Below, piece after piece: positions 21,362-29,210 of a stretch of 64,000 nucleotides of DNA. Both the position numbers and the translations under genes were made by a program. Source of the DNA: Skeletonema tropicum (Eukaryota; Bacillariophyta; Thalassiosirophyceae; Thalassiosirales; Thalassiosiraceae); contig CM074144.1 of the NCBI GenBank assembly GCA_037178625.1, positions 620,001 to 684,000 of the forward strand. Reading direction: 5' to 3'. Numbering within the stretch: position 1 is the first letter of the stretch; each line of letters begins with the position of its first letter. Below the pieces are notes generated by a model that had not been told where the DNA came from, did not search any database, and saw nothing but the letters and a program-made list of their open reading frames with translations.

Positions 21362-22774
21362 ATGGCTAAAACACATCACAGATCGTCCTCCAAGCGATCT
21401 CGTACAAGTAATGACTCTCCGTCTAATCCTGTTGATGGAGATAACAACACTACTCCCAAGAGTGAAGCAAGCAGCAAGCTTGACTCTAAAATGGCAAAGT
21501 TGTCGCTACCAGATAAAGTTATAACGAACATCGCAAAAAACGCAAATGCGATGCAGCAGTCTTTTGCAGAAATGCTACAGAGACAGCTGGCACTCAACAA
21601 GATCTCCGCTCAAGATCATGATGGTGCACATATAATTGTGAAATCAGCAAAAGTTGATAAGCGCAAACACTGTCCAATCACCGCCCCAAAGCGATTTCAA
21701 GATGACAAGGAGATAAAACAAATCCAAGAGGACGATGATAAAGTACTGGCTAAGCTTGAGGAAGATAAGTCCGATCTCATCCGCAAGTCAGCTAGTCGGA
21801 TCCTAGAGTTGTGTAAGGAAGAACATAAGACACTCCAACTTACTGCAATTCATGAGCTAGCTATTGACATAGCTAACAATGAACGTGTGAGAGTTGAACT
21901 ACTTGAATTGAAATGCGTCCCCGCCGACGTTACTGATGTACAATTGGGAAATACTGCGGCGATGGAATACATTGCCACCAATATGATGGATGAAGATGCT
22001 GCAAAATACCAGTTCAAATCAGCTGAAGCCTTTGCTGCCGCCTACGCTGAACTCCACCACGTCCCCGTGCCTAAGGAGGACGAACCACCTCCCACAAATA
22101 CAGCTGGTGGGACGGAGGAGGAACCTCCCCTGACCCAACCCCCTCCCGATACAGCCGATGCTACGATGGAGGAAGCAGAAGTGAATCCCCTCACTAATAA
22201 CGTAGTCTGCAAAACAGTTATCACTAAGACCAAGAACGTGCTTACTGAACTCTGGCCCCTCATGACCCTCCCTTTCTGGGAGGAGTATAGACAGGCAGAG
22301 ATCCATCGAATCGTTAACAAAGACGCTGTAATTCGTTCCAAGTCAAAAAAGCAAGAGGAAGCCAACCGTCAAGTCACCCTGAACCTTGAAGATCTCAAGG
22401 ATAACCCTGAAAAGCTTGTTGAAGAGCTTGCTGACACGCTCACTGTTAGAGTAGCGAAGAATCTGAAATCGGAAGAGCAGAAAAGTGCACGGAGGAAAGA
22501 AAGCCGAAAAAAATCTTCGGGCAAATCCAAAACGTCCCAGGATACAAAGCCCACAAACAATGGTCAGTCCAAAAGAAACAAATCGAAGAAGAATTCGAAG
22601 AAACAAGGACAGCAATCAAATTCGCAGCAGCAGAAGAATGCCGAATCATCCTCCAACAACAACAACAACCCCAACTCCCATGCAGGAAGGGGAAGGGGAA
22701 GAGGAAGTGGAAGAGGAAGAAACCATCGAGGAGGAGGCGGCAGAGGGAGAGGAAGAGGAGGCAGAAGGAACTAA
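21362..22774 (+). CDS. Retroelement ORF1, RGG-box nucleic-acid-binding protein
   Basis: 470 residues. The N-terminus is Ser/Lys-rich. A central Lys/Glu-rich helical, probably coiled-coil region covers about residues 110-200, followed by a Pro/Thr-rich acidic stretch and then a very basic Lys/Ser/Gln region. The last 30 residues are an RGG/RG box (HAGRGRGRGSGRGRNHRGGG). No zinc knuckle, protease or nuclease is seen. The position upstream of the reverse transcriptase and the basic C-terminus suggest a gag-like RNA-binding role. ORF2 starts 62 bases downstream in another frame, so it may need re-initiation or its own transcript. Confidence 0.65.
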   Translation: MAKTHHRSSSKRSRTSNDSPSNPVDGDNNTTPKSEASSKLDSKMAKLSLPDKVITNIAKNANAMQQSFAEMLQRQLALNKISAQDHDGAHIIVKSAKVDKRKHCPITAPKRFQDDKEIKQIQEDDDKVLAKLEEDKSDLIRKSASRILELCKEEHKTLQLTAIHELAIDIANNERVRVELLELKCVPADVTDVQLGNTAAMEYIATNMMDEDAAKYQFKSAEAFAAAYAELHHVPVPKEDEPPPTNTAGGTEEEPPLTQPPPDTADATMEEAEVNPLTNNVVCKTVITKTKNVLTELWPLMTLPFWEEYRQAEIHRIVNKDAVIRSKSKKQEEANRQVTLNLEDLKDNPEKLVEELADTLTVRVAKNLKSEEQKSARRKESRKKSSGKSKTSQDTKPTNNGQSKRNKSKKNSKKQGQQSNSQQQKNAESSSNNNNNPNSHAGRGRGRGSGRGRNHRGGGGRGRGRGGRRN

Positions 22775-22836
22775 GACGTACTGCCTCAAGAGACCGATAT
22801 TACAATAACCTAGCCCAACAAAAACTTGACATCATA

Positions 22837-24834
22837 ATGCATAATATCCATAGAAGAGACGGCTTCCTAGCAGATCCATCGCTCCCACCACACACAAATC
22901 TTATCAATTATCTGGAACATCTACCATTGGAGCATGCGCTAAATCCGGCAAAGAATCTCACTCTTCACAATCTGTGTAAACCAACAACCAAACTCCCTAT
23001 CGGAACTAGAAAGGTGCTGGGCAGAGGACTTAACTTCGGCATCCTCGCACCATATCCAACAAATAACATTGAAGAGATCATCGGTGACTTTGGATGGGAT
23101 ATCAGAAATCGAAACTACTGGAAGAATATTCATGTAGACGATCCAACCAAACCGCAACATCCATATATCCCTAAGTTACATTTTAAGAAAAGTCGAGAAG
23201 AACGATACGACCCACCCCTAGCTAATGCAGAAGTGGAAGCAGGCATCAAACGTTTCTCAGATCGACTTAGACAAGAGCACGCCAAATTCGCCAGTAAATG
23301 GTCTCAACCGAATCTTTCTAAACAAGAGTTCTCAGTACTATATAGCCTCAAGAACAACCCCAATCTGATCATTATCTTCGCAGACAAAAATTTAGGGCCT
23401 GTCATTATCGAACGTTCTGTATACATTCGATGGTGCCTCAAAGCTTTCCTTGGGAAGGAGAGCCAATATGAGTACCTCAATCGAATTGCACTTCGGAGGC
23501 AACTCAATTTGATGGCATATAAAGTAGGCAGTATCAAGAACTCAGCAGCGATCCCAGAGCACATCAAGATTTACATCAACAAATGCTATGAAGCCGCTGG
23601 TAGCAGGCAAGGAAGATTCAGAGCAACCGCAAAAGTCCATAAAACACCTACCGCCCTCCGACCAGTTAACGCTAAATGTGGAACTGGACCTGAGAGTATT
23701 AGCAAGTGGCTAGACTACGAGTTGCAAAAACTTGTTCAATTTATTCCGTCGACCATCAAAGACAGCAAAGAATATCACGCCCGACTGACTAACAAACAAT
23801 GGCCAGCAGGGACGAAGATTATTACTGCTGATGCTACCGCCATGTACGACAATATCACTATCAATCATGGCATCGAAATCATCGGAGTATGGCTCAACCA
23901 TCTGAAAGAAAACAACCAACTTCCAGACGACTTCCCGGACATCAAACTTATTCTGGAAGCTCTGAGCTTTATTATGAAGAACAACATTACCCAATTTGGA
24001 GACTGCTTTTTCAAACAACTATGTGGCACTGCGATGGGTACATCAGTCGCAGTCATGTACGCTGGCCTTTACTATGGCTGGCATGAGAAAATTAGACTCC
24101 TCCCTGGCTATTCGGAAGAAATCCAAGACCTTGCACGTTTCGTCGATGACCTATCTATCCTATGGCTTGGAAGCCTTAGGCGCTTTCACGACCTCAAGCA
24201 AGACATCAACGACTTTGGAATCCTCCGTTGGAAGGTTGAAGAACCTGCCGACAAAGGAATCTTCTTAGACTTAATCATTTCCATTTCGCCAGAAGGTATT
24301 GTCTCAACTAAGACATACCAAAAGCCAATGAACCTCTACCTCTACCTACTGCCATCTTCTGCTCATCAGAGGAACACGATGAAAGGGGTAATATTTGGCG
24401 AACTCAAGAGATACTATTGGCAGTGCACCGATAAAAAAGACTATGTCGAGGTAGCAAGACTATTCTTCCAACGCTTGCTCGACAGAGGATGGGACTTCGC
24501 CCAACTGAAACGAATGTTCGTAAATGCAAACTACAAAGTCTGCAACCCACCTCCACTGCCCCAAGCCATCTCAGAATCTACCACCTCAGATAATGACAAA
24601 AACATCTATTTGAAACTCGGTCGATTCCACCCTCATTACATCCCTAGTCGAACCTGTCAACAGATATATGAGGAGGAGCTTTCTACCACCCTACGCGACA
24701 CAATCGGAATCGAAAAGATGGTAGTATGCTATAAGAGAGCAAAAAACATTGGAGATATTGTCTCTCAAACCTCCCTCTTTCAAAACAGAGGTGAGGAGGT
24801 AAGTACCTACCTGGGGAGGACAACAGAATCGTAG
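22837..24834 (+). CDS. Retroelement ORF2, Penelope-like reverse transcriptase
   Basis: 665 residues, ATG start. Before the catalytic core come GRGLNFGILAPYP and LIIIFADKNLGPVIIERSVY, which match the N-terminal blocks of Penelope-like enzymes. Palm motifs: A, ITADATAMYDNI with D332; B, QLCGTAMGTSVAVMYAGLYY with GTAMG at 397-401; C, RFVDDLSILW with D437 and D438. After the palm the thumb region reads SSAHQRNTMKGVIFGELKRY, and the C-terminus ends with VVCYKRAKNIGDIVSQTSL. There the protein stops, where the usual C-terminal GIY-YIG nuclease of many Penelope-like elements would follow. No N-terminal nuclease is visible either. Telomerase-like or Penelope-like assignment rests on these motifs only. 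Confidence 0.75.
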   Translation: MHNIHRRDGFLADPSLPPHTNLINYLEHLPLEHALNPAKNLTLHNLCKPTTKLPIGTRKVLGRGLNFGILAPYPTNNIEEIIGDFGWDIRNRNYWKNIHVDDPTKPQHPYIPKLHFKKSREERYDPPLANAEVEAGIKRFSDRLRQEHAKFASKWSQPNLSKQEFSVLYSLKNNPNLIIIFADKNLGPVIIERSVYIRWCLKAFLGKESQYEYLNRIALRRQLNLMAYKVGSIKNSAAIPEHIKIYINKCYEAAGSRQGRFRATAKVHKTPTALRPVNAKCGTGPESISKWLDYELQKLVQFIPSTIKDSKEYHARLTNKQWPAGTKIITADATAMYDNITINHGIEIIGVWLNHLKENNQLPDDFPDIKLILEALSFIMKNNITQFGDCFFKQLCGTAMGTSVAVMYAGLYYGWHEKIRLLPGYSEEIQDLARFVDDLSILWLGSLRRFHDLKQDINDFGILRWKVEEPADKGIFLDLIISISPEGIVSTKTYQKPMNLYLYLLPSSAHQRNTMKGVIFGELKRYYWQCTDKKDYVEVARLFFQRLLDRGWDFAQLKRMFVNANYKVCNPPPLPQAISESTTSDNDKNIYLKLGRFHPHYIPSRTCQQIYEEELSTTLRDTIGIEKMVVCYKRAKNIGDIVSQTSLFQNRGEEVSTYLGRTTES

Positions 24835-24864
24835 TCCTCCCCTTCCTTTCCCTCAGCTTGTTCC

Positions 24865-25181
24865 GCTGCCTACCCGGCAGCTACACTTGCTGAGGGAAAG
24901 CAATTGTACAAACTTACCTATTTTAGATAACGAGGAATGACCCCACAGAGACACGTATCCATTTAAGGAGAAAACTCGTGTCAACGAGGGAGAGCTAAAT
25001 GACTCGCAACTTTGCATCGACAAAGCCGCCTATCCTCACTATTACTATTGCTATCCGCTGAAGAAGTTAATTCGAAAGCGTAGTCATCCACGCTTCGGTA
25101 ATATAGTAATACCACTTTATCTGATATTGGTTCATATATTGATTATAGAGAGAAGTAAGGTCGCTCGCTTCGCTCGCTCCC
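24865..25181 (+). repeat. 317-bp element repeat, second direct copy
   Basis: Same sequence as 21012-21328. The ten bases before it (AGCTTGTTCC) match the loop and inner arm of the inverted pair read on the other strand. Confidence 0.85.
25040..25111 (+). ncRNA. Hammerhead ribozyme-like motif, copy 3
   Basis: Same sequence as the motif at 21187-21258, in the downstream direct repeat. Self-cleavage in both direct copies would release a unit-length element RNA. Confidence 0.6.
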
Positions 25182-25320
25182 CATAGTGTGCTTTGGTGCC
25201 CTCTGGTGATATGCAGACAAACCGGTGCTGGTTGTAGGGATTAGAAGCACCCACTTTCACACCAGTTTCAAAGTGCATATTTCCCGGGGGTGATTCGTTT
25301 CTGTAAACTCTCATCACTCT
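25181..25320. repeat. Right copy of 140-bp target duplication
   Basis: Identical to 20548-20687. It directly follows the third 317-bp repeat. Host coding sequence continues on both outer sides of the pair. Confidence 0.85.
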
Positions 25321-25407
25321 TGCATTGATGTTATGACGTTCCATGACATCTTCCTCTGTCATCCAGACCCCCATCGGACATATCGACGGCTCGGGTGTGA
25401 CCGCCAT

Positions 25408-26356
25408 ATTGACGCACAGGCAGGATTGACGTCGGCGAATTACTTGTGCAGTGTTTGATGCTGGCTCGATGTGTAAGAGCCGTTGGCATTGTCATAAATG
25501 TTTGCACAAAAGAGAGTGCGGCAAGCGGCAAGCCTTCCGACTTCCGACATGCGACCGATTTTGAATTTTGAATTCTGCTACTAGCTAACTGTACGTACTT
25601 CGAATCTACTGTACCTCTCGTACATAGAAGAAGAACAAACGGGATGATATGAGTGGTCTGTCTGCGATAAGATTACGTCCGCTTCCAAAAAGGGGTTGAA
25701 GGTAGTAGACTACGTTATCAGAGAAAGAATATGTGAAGCAATGATTGTTTCTTAAGATGATCGTATCCAAGATAAGAATGCTTCTTGGATGACCGTTCCC
25801 AAGATGGGAATGCTTCTTGGATGTTTGTTTCCAAGATATGATTGCTTCTTGGAAGTTTGTTTTCCAAGATATGGACGCTTACAATTCGAATTCTAAAGTA
25901 AACGCAAGTTATCAAACGACCAAGTGTGGTAACGCATGAATTAGCTCCTAGCAAGGGCTTTAGCTGGGGTCAGGGTTTGACACCATCTGTCAATCGCGTT
26001 CCACAACCGTCGACCACTTCCTGCCCAGCAGGCACCACAGGCGCCTTCGGGACCAGCCCGAACTCCGCCTGGTTTAAGTTCACCTTTCTCTACTGGCACT
26101 AGAGAGTGCCTAGAGAGTAGCAACTATAATAATCTATCTATCTACCCACCGAAGAACAACCCACAGAAGAGCGAAGAGCCACCGACCGCCCGGCCGACTG
26201 CGATCTGCGATAAGTAGACTGCACAATTCGAAATAGTAATAGTAAACTCAAGTTAACAACGACCACGGGTGGCAACCATCAATTCGCTTCTAGCAAAAGC
26301 AAAGGCAAAGATTAAGTCAAGTACTGACACCATACCCACTGTCATTGACAGTGCAA
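25408..26356. other. Intergenic region with tandem and diverged direct repeats
   Basis: No gene. Besides the tandem repeat at 25738-25880, a block of about 90 bp at 25878-25966 (ACAATTCGAAT ... CTCCTAGCAAGGGC) recurs in diverged form at 26221-26306 (ACAATTCGAAA ... CTTCTAGCAAAAGC), just upstream of the fucosyltransferase-like gene. Confidence 0.45.
25738..25880 (+). repeat. Four imperfect tandem units of about 35 bp
   Basis: Units of the type (G/A)CTTCTTGGATG..TT(T/C)CCAAGAT.... follow each other. TTCTTGG and CCAAGA in each unit are complementary, so each unit can form a short hairpin. Confidence 0.6.
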
Positions 26357-27664
26357 ATGCGAAGAAACGATAAGTCTCTCAACATGGAAAGGCAGACCAA
26401 GAAAACTGACAGAAAGTCATTAGGCTTAGTAGGCAGGGCGATTGTTGCCGTAGTTGTGATTGGGATACTATTTGCTATTCGACAATACAAAACATTCAAA
26501 AATTTTTTAGACTTCAACTTCTGGGAAGGCAGAAAGATACCAACACAATCAGCGTCAGAGCAATATTTGTATTACTTCACCTACGCAGGTTGGTCAAACC
26601 AGCTGATGGGACTATATCACGCCGCACAACTTGCATATTCCACCAATCGGACACTGATTGTACCACCAATTCTCTCACACCACACAACAGATGACATGGG
26701 GAATGCCCGGGGTGGTAATACAGCACTTAGATGCGGACCAGATCATCTTGATTATGTCAAATTTGATGCAGAGGAGTGCCTAAAGAGTCCAGATGAAACT
26801 TCACACGTCAAGTTCTCTGAGATTATGAACATGACAAAACTTTCACAGGCTCTCAATGTGTCATTCACTGACCTTTGCGATTTTATTCAAGAGGAACCAG
26901 CACTGGCAAAAAAGTATTTCTTTCATATTGAGCAGATGAAACCAGAACAAAGCACAATTGATCTTAGTGGGAGCTGTACATTAGACCACCGTAGATCGTA
27001 CACTGACATGGTTAAACATTTTGAAACAATTTTTGCAAGAGATGATGTTGCTATCATACCATCTGCTTTCATTCTCCATAATGCCAACAACCATTCGAAG
27101 GATTTCCAACTGAATGTCTTCAATTATCCACCGACTTCCAATCTGTCTGAGATCATACAGATCCTTCGGAGCCGTCTTCCTACGAACTACATTGGTGTTC
27201 ACTTGAGATACAGAGATGATGCAGATTGGAGTTCTCGTCACGCATTCCAATGCTCAGGAAAGATGGCAGGGAAGACGGAAGTGCTTGATATGATAAGACG
27301 TGGTCATCTGACCATGATAGAACAGGACAAAGCTGCTGCCAACAGCACTCCATCAGTGTACTTTGCAAGTAATTCGCAAGAAGCAATGAAATGTTACAAG
27401 CAGTTCTTCAATGAGAAAGGGGTCCAAGCTTTCTCCTTGAATGATTTACTGGTGCAAGAGAGAAATAATACAAGAGAATTATTTTCTGCTATCAAAGCAT
27501 CTAAGAGCACAATCCATCTCAGCCTAGATCAGATTTTGGTATCATTTGGGCAACAGCTTGTGCTGCAGAGTAAGGAACGTAGTAGTTCATTCCAGCGTGT
27601 AATCGAGGCAAGGCATGAGCATGAGCATGAAAATATAAATATTAGTAACTCATCACGTTACTAA
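26357..27664 (+). CDS. O-fucosyltransferase-like type II membrane protein
   Basis: 435 residues from the first ATG. A short cytosolic basic tail is followed by one membrane anchor (LVGRAIVAVVVIGILFAI, residues about 24-41) and a lumenal domain. GWSNQLMGLYHAAQLAYSTN followed by RTLIVPP matches the GxxNQ...RTLVLPP motif of GDP-fucose protein O-fucosyltransferases and relatives. YIGVHLRYRDDA matches the H-x-R nucleotide-sugar motif, and SLDQILVSFGQQLV the final D-x-x-x-S-x-x-a motif. Several N-glycosylation sequons fit a Golgi or ER location. The His-Glu repeats at the end are low complexity. The acceptor is unknown. Confidence 0.75.
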   Translation: MRRNDKSLNMERQTKKTDRKSLGLVGRAIVAVVVIGILFAIRQYKTFKNFLDFNFWEGRKIPTQSASEQYLYYFTYAGWSNQLMGLYHAAQLAYSTNRTLIVPPILSHHTTDDMGNARGGNTALRCGPDHLDYVKFDAEECLKSPDETSHVKFSEIMNMTKLSQALNVSFTDLCDFIQEEPALAKKYFFHIEQMKPEQSTIDLSGSCTLDHRRSYTDMVKHFETIFARDDVAIIPSAFILHNANNHSKDFQLNVFNYPPTSNLSEIIQILRSRLPTNYIGVHLRYRDDADWSSRHAFQCSGKMAGKTEVLDMIRRGHLTMIEQDKAAANSTPSVYFASNSQEAMKCYKQFFNEKGVQAFSLNDLLVQERNNTRELFSAIKASKSTIHLSLDQILVSFGQQLVLQSKERSSSFQRVIEARHEHEHENINISNSSRY

Positions 27665-29210
27665 CTCAACAAGTTAGTACTTAGTCTTCTTCAAATTTCA
27701 TAGTAAGGAAGGGAGAGAAAAAGTCGTCCTCAGATGACAAATGTAACATCCAGACGATTTGGGGCGGTGGTAAAATATGACATCCACCACGCACCTTCCA
27801 CCAGCACACCATGACACAAAGTTAGCAGCAATCACCTCCTACGGCACCTGTCAACTACGCCAAACCTACTACGGACGGTGAAGAAACTACGACGGTAATT
27901 CATTATCAACCCCATCAAACGTCATTATTTGCCTGAAGTCCGCCACTTACTAAGTGCTTTCGAATTTTCAAAATTAATAGATCCACCAACATCATTCGAC
28001 CGACGGTACGGCACCACTCCACACAATAATAGAAGTACCCACTCCTACACATCGTTTCAACGGCTCTCGCTACAATAAGTATATCCAAGCTTCGACAAAG
28101 CTTAGAGTTATTGCGGAAATCTGACGAGCTCTAGCGTAGATAGCGTGGGCGCGTGGCGTCAGTATGTAACGTTTCTGTACGTGGGCAGTACATGGGTAGG
28201 AATCAGCTAGCCAGATTTTTTGTACATAGAGGGTTATGTTCCCCACCAAAGAGGCCTCATTCTCGCTTTTTGGTTAGTTCAAACTTTGGATAATGTGAGA
28301 ATAGACTGGGGCAAATACAAAAACTGTGGGGTGAAATTTGTGTTGAGCATAATTTTAACACCTTTCTCTTCCACACTCTATAGTTTATATAATTATATCC
28401 CTTAGGATATTTTGTTTGCTGAGTCTTAATTGGGTTGGCGTTAGGGGGGCTTGCGCTCTTCGACTCCAAGAAGGTAGCAGCTGTTCGGCCCCTCAAATTG
28501 AAATATCCTGGATAATTTTTTTTCACTGTAGATTAGGCGGGGACAATTTAATCTATTTTATTTTAATTCTGTGTATGGCCAGTGCCAAACCACAGTCATA
28601 GCTGTCTCATCTCCTTGACTCCATCAAGTGGATTTTTTTATGTACGTAGGAATCGTCCAAGAAGCGGTACCAAAGTGGCGCCATCGATCTTCGAGCACAT
28701 CACCACCATGGGATTTCCGCCCGAGTAGCGTACTTTACTAAGCATTGTGCTGTTAGATCAAAGATATAATGCTCGTGATGCCTATATAAATATTTATGAA
28801 TGTATGGAGCAGCTTGGTATGTACCGATTTTACATATGATGTAAAATGCAAGCCAATTAGTGCACAAGAATGTGTATCCTCAACTCCTCAGGAGCAATGA
28901 ACGATGGTGTTGTAACAAATATTTCAGCACTATCGACAAGAAACACTGTTGAAATAATGAACTTTAGACGCATATCAATGATGGATATATCTTATTGTTG
29001 TATAATAATAATTTATGAGGCCCACAGATCCGTGTTATACGACATAAATGCATGCAGATAAACAACTATCTCATAAGAGAGAATACTCTTTGTGCATTCC
29101 AACGATATCAGCAGTGAAAATATGCAGCTTTATCCTTCGAACATTAATTCATCGAAACCTAAGAGCCTTAAAAAGTAGTTGAAGATCCTACTCCGATCTA
29201 TTCAGACGCA
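27665..29210. other. Intergenic region with dispersed repeat copy B
   Basis: No credible gene in 1.5 kb. It contains repeat copy B (28081-28195). The rest is AT-rich and without recognisable pattern. Confidence 0.4.
28081..28195 (+). repeat. Dispersed repeat, copy B
   Basis: The first 71 bases equal copy A except for a 2-base indel. The following part, GTATGTAACG...TGTACGTGGGCAG, resembles the end of copy C (31847-31873), so the family unit is about 110 bp. Confidence 0.65.

Larger units (their letters stand above)
20688..25181 (+). mobile_element. Penelope-like retroelement with inverted-plus-direct 317-bp repeats
   Basis: Order: repeat in minus orientation (20688-21004), 7-bp loop, repeat in plus orientation (21012-21328), ORF1 (21362-22774), reverse transcriptase ORF2 (22837-24834), repeat in plus orientation (24865-25181). 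The element is flanked by a perfect 139-140 bp direct duplication of host sequence. Penelope-like elements are known for long terminal repeats (pLTRs) that are often inverted or partial, and for hammerhead ribozymes in them; both features are visible here. All three repeat copies look identical by eye and both ORFs are open, so the insertion seems recent. No GIY-YIG nuclease domain was seen in either ORF. Confidence 0.75.
19682..25407 (-). pseudogene. Host gene of unknown function interrupted by a retroelement
   Basis: A minus-strand gene begins at ATG 25407 and is broken by the element at 20688-25181. Downstream of the insertion it continues through 20547-20368, then exons 20322-20081 and 20013-19682, with introns of 45 bp (20323-20367) and 67 bp (20014-20080). 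If the element and one copy of the 140-bp duplication are left out, the pieces sum to 981 bases in one open frame (326 residues). The N-terminal part contains SICPMGVWMTEEDVMERHNI, the middle is helical and charged, and the C-terminus has Lys/Pro-rich repeats of the type KETKQPATPHPAG (three to four copies). I recognise no family. As it stands the 5-prime part runs into the element and stops after 15 foreign codons. Confidence 0.6.

Noticed and set aside
22485..22808. Frame-2 extension linking ORF1 to ORF2 of the retroelement by frameshifting
   Set aside because: Neither overlap nor slippery site joins it to the ORF2 frame; a 62-base gap with its own ATG is simpler.
25718..25880. CRISPR-like array (repeated 35-bp units)
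   Set aside because: Units are contiguous and diverged, with no spacers and no cas genes, in a eukaryotic context.
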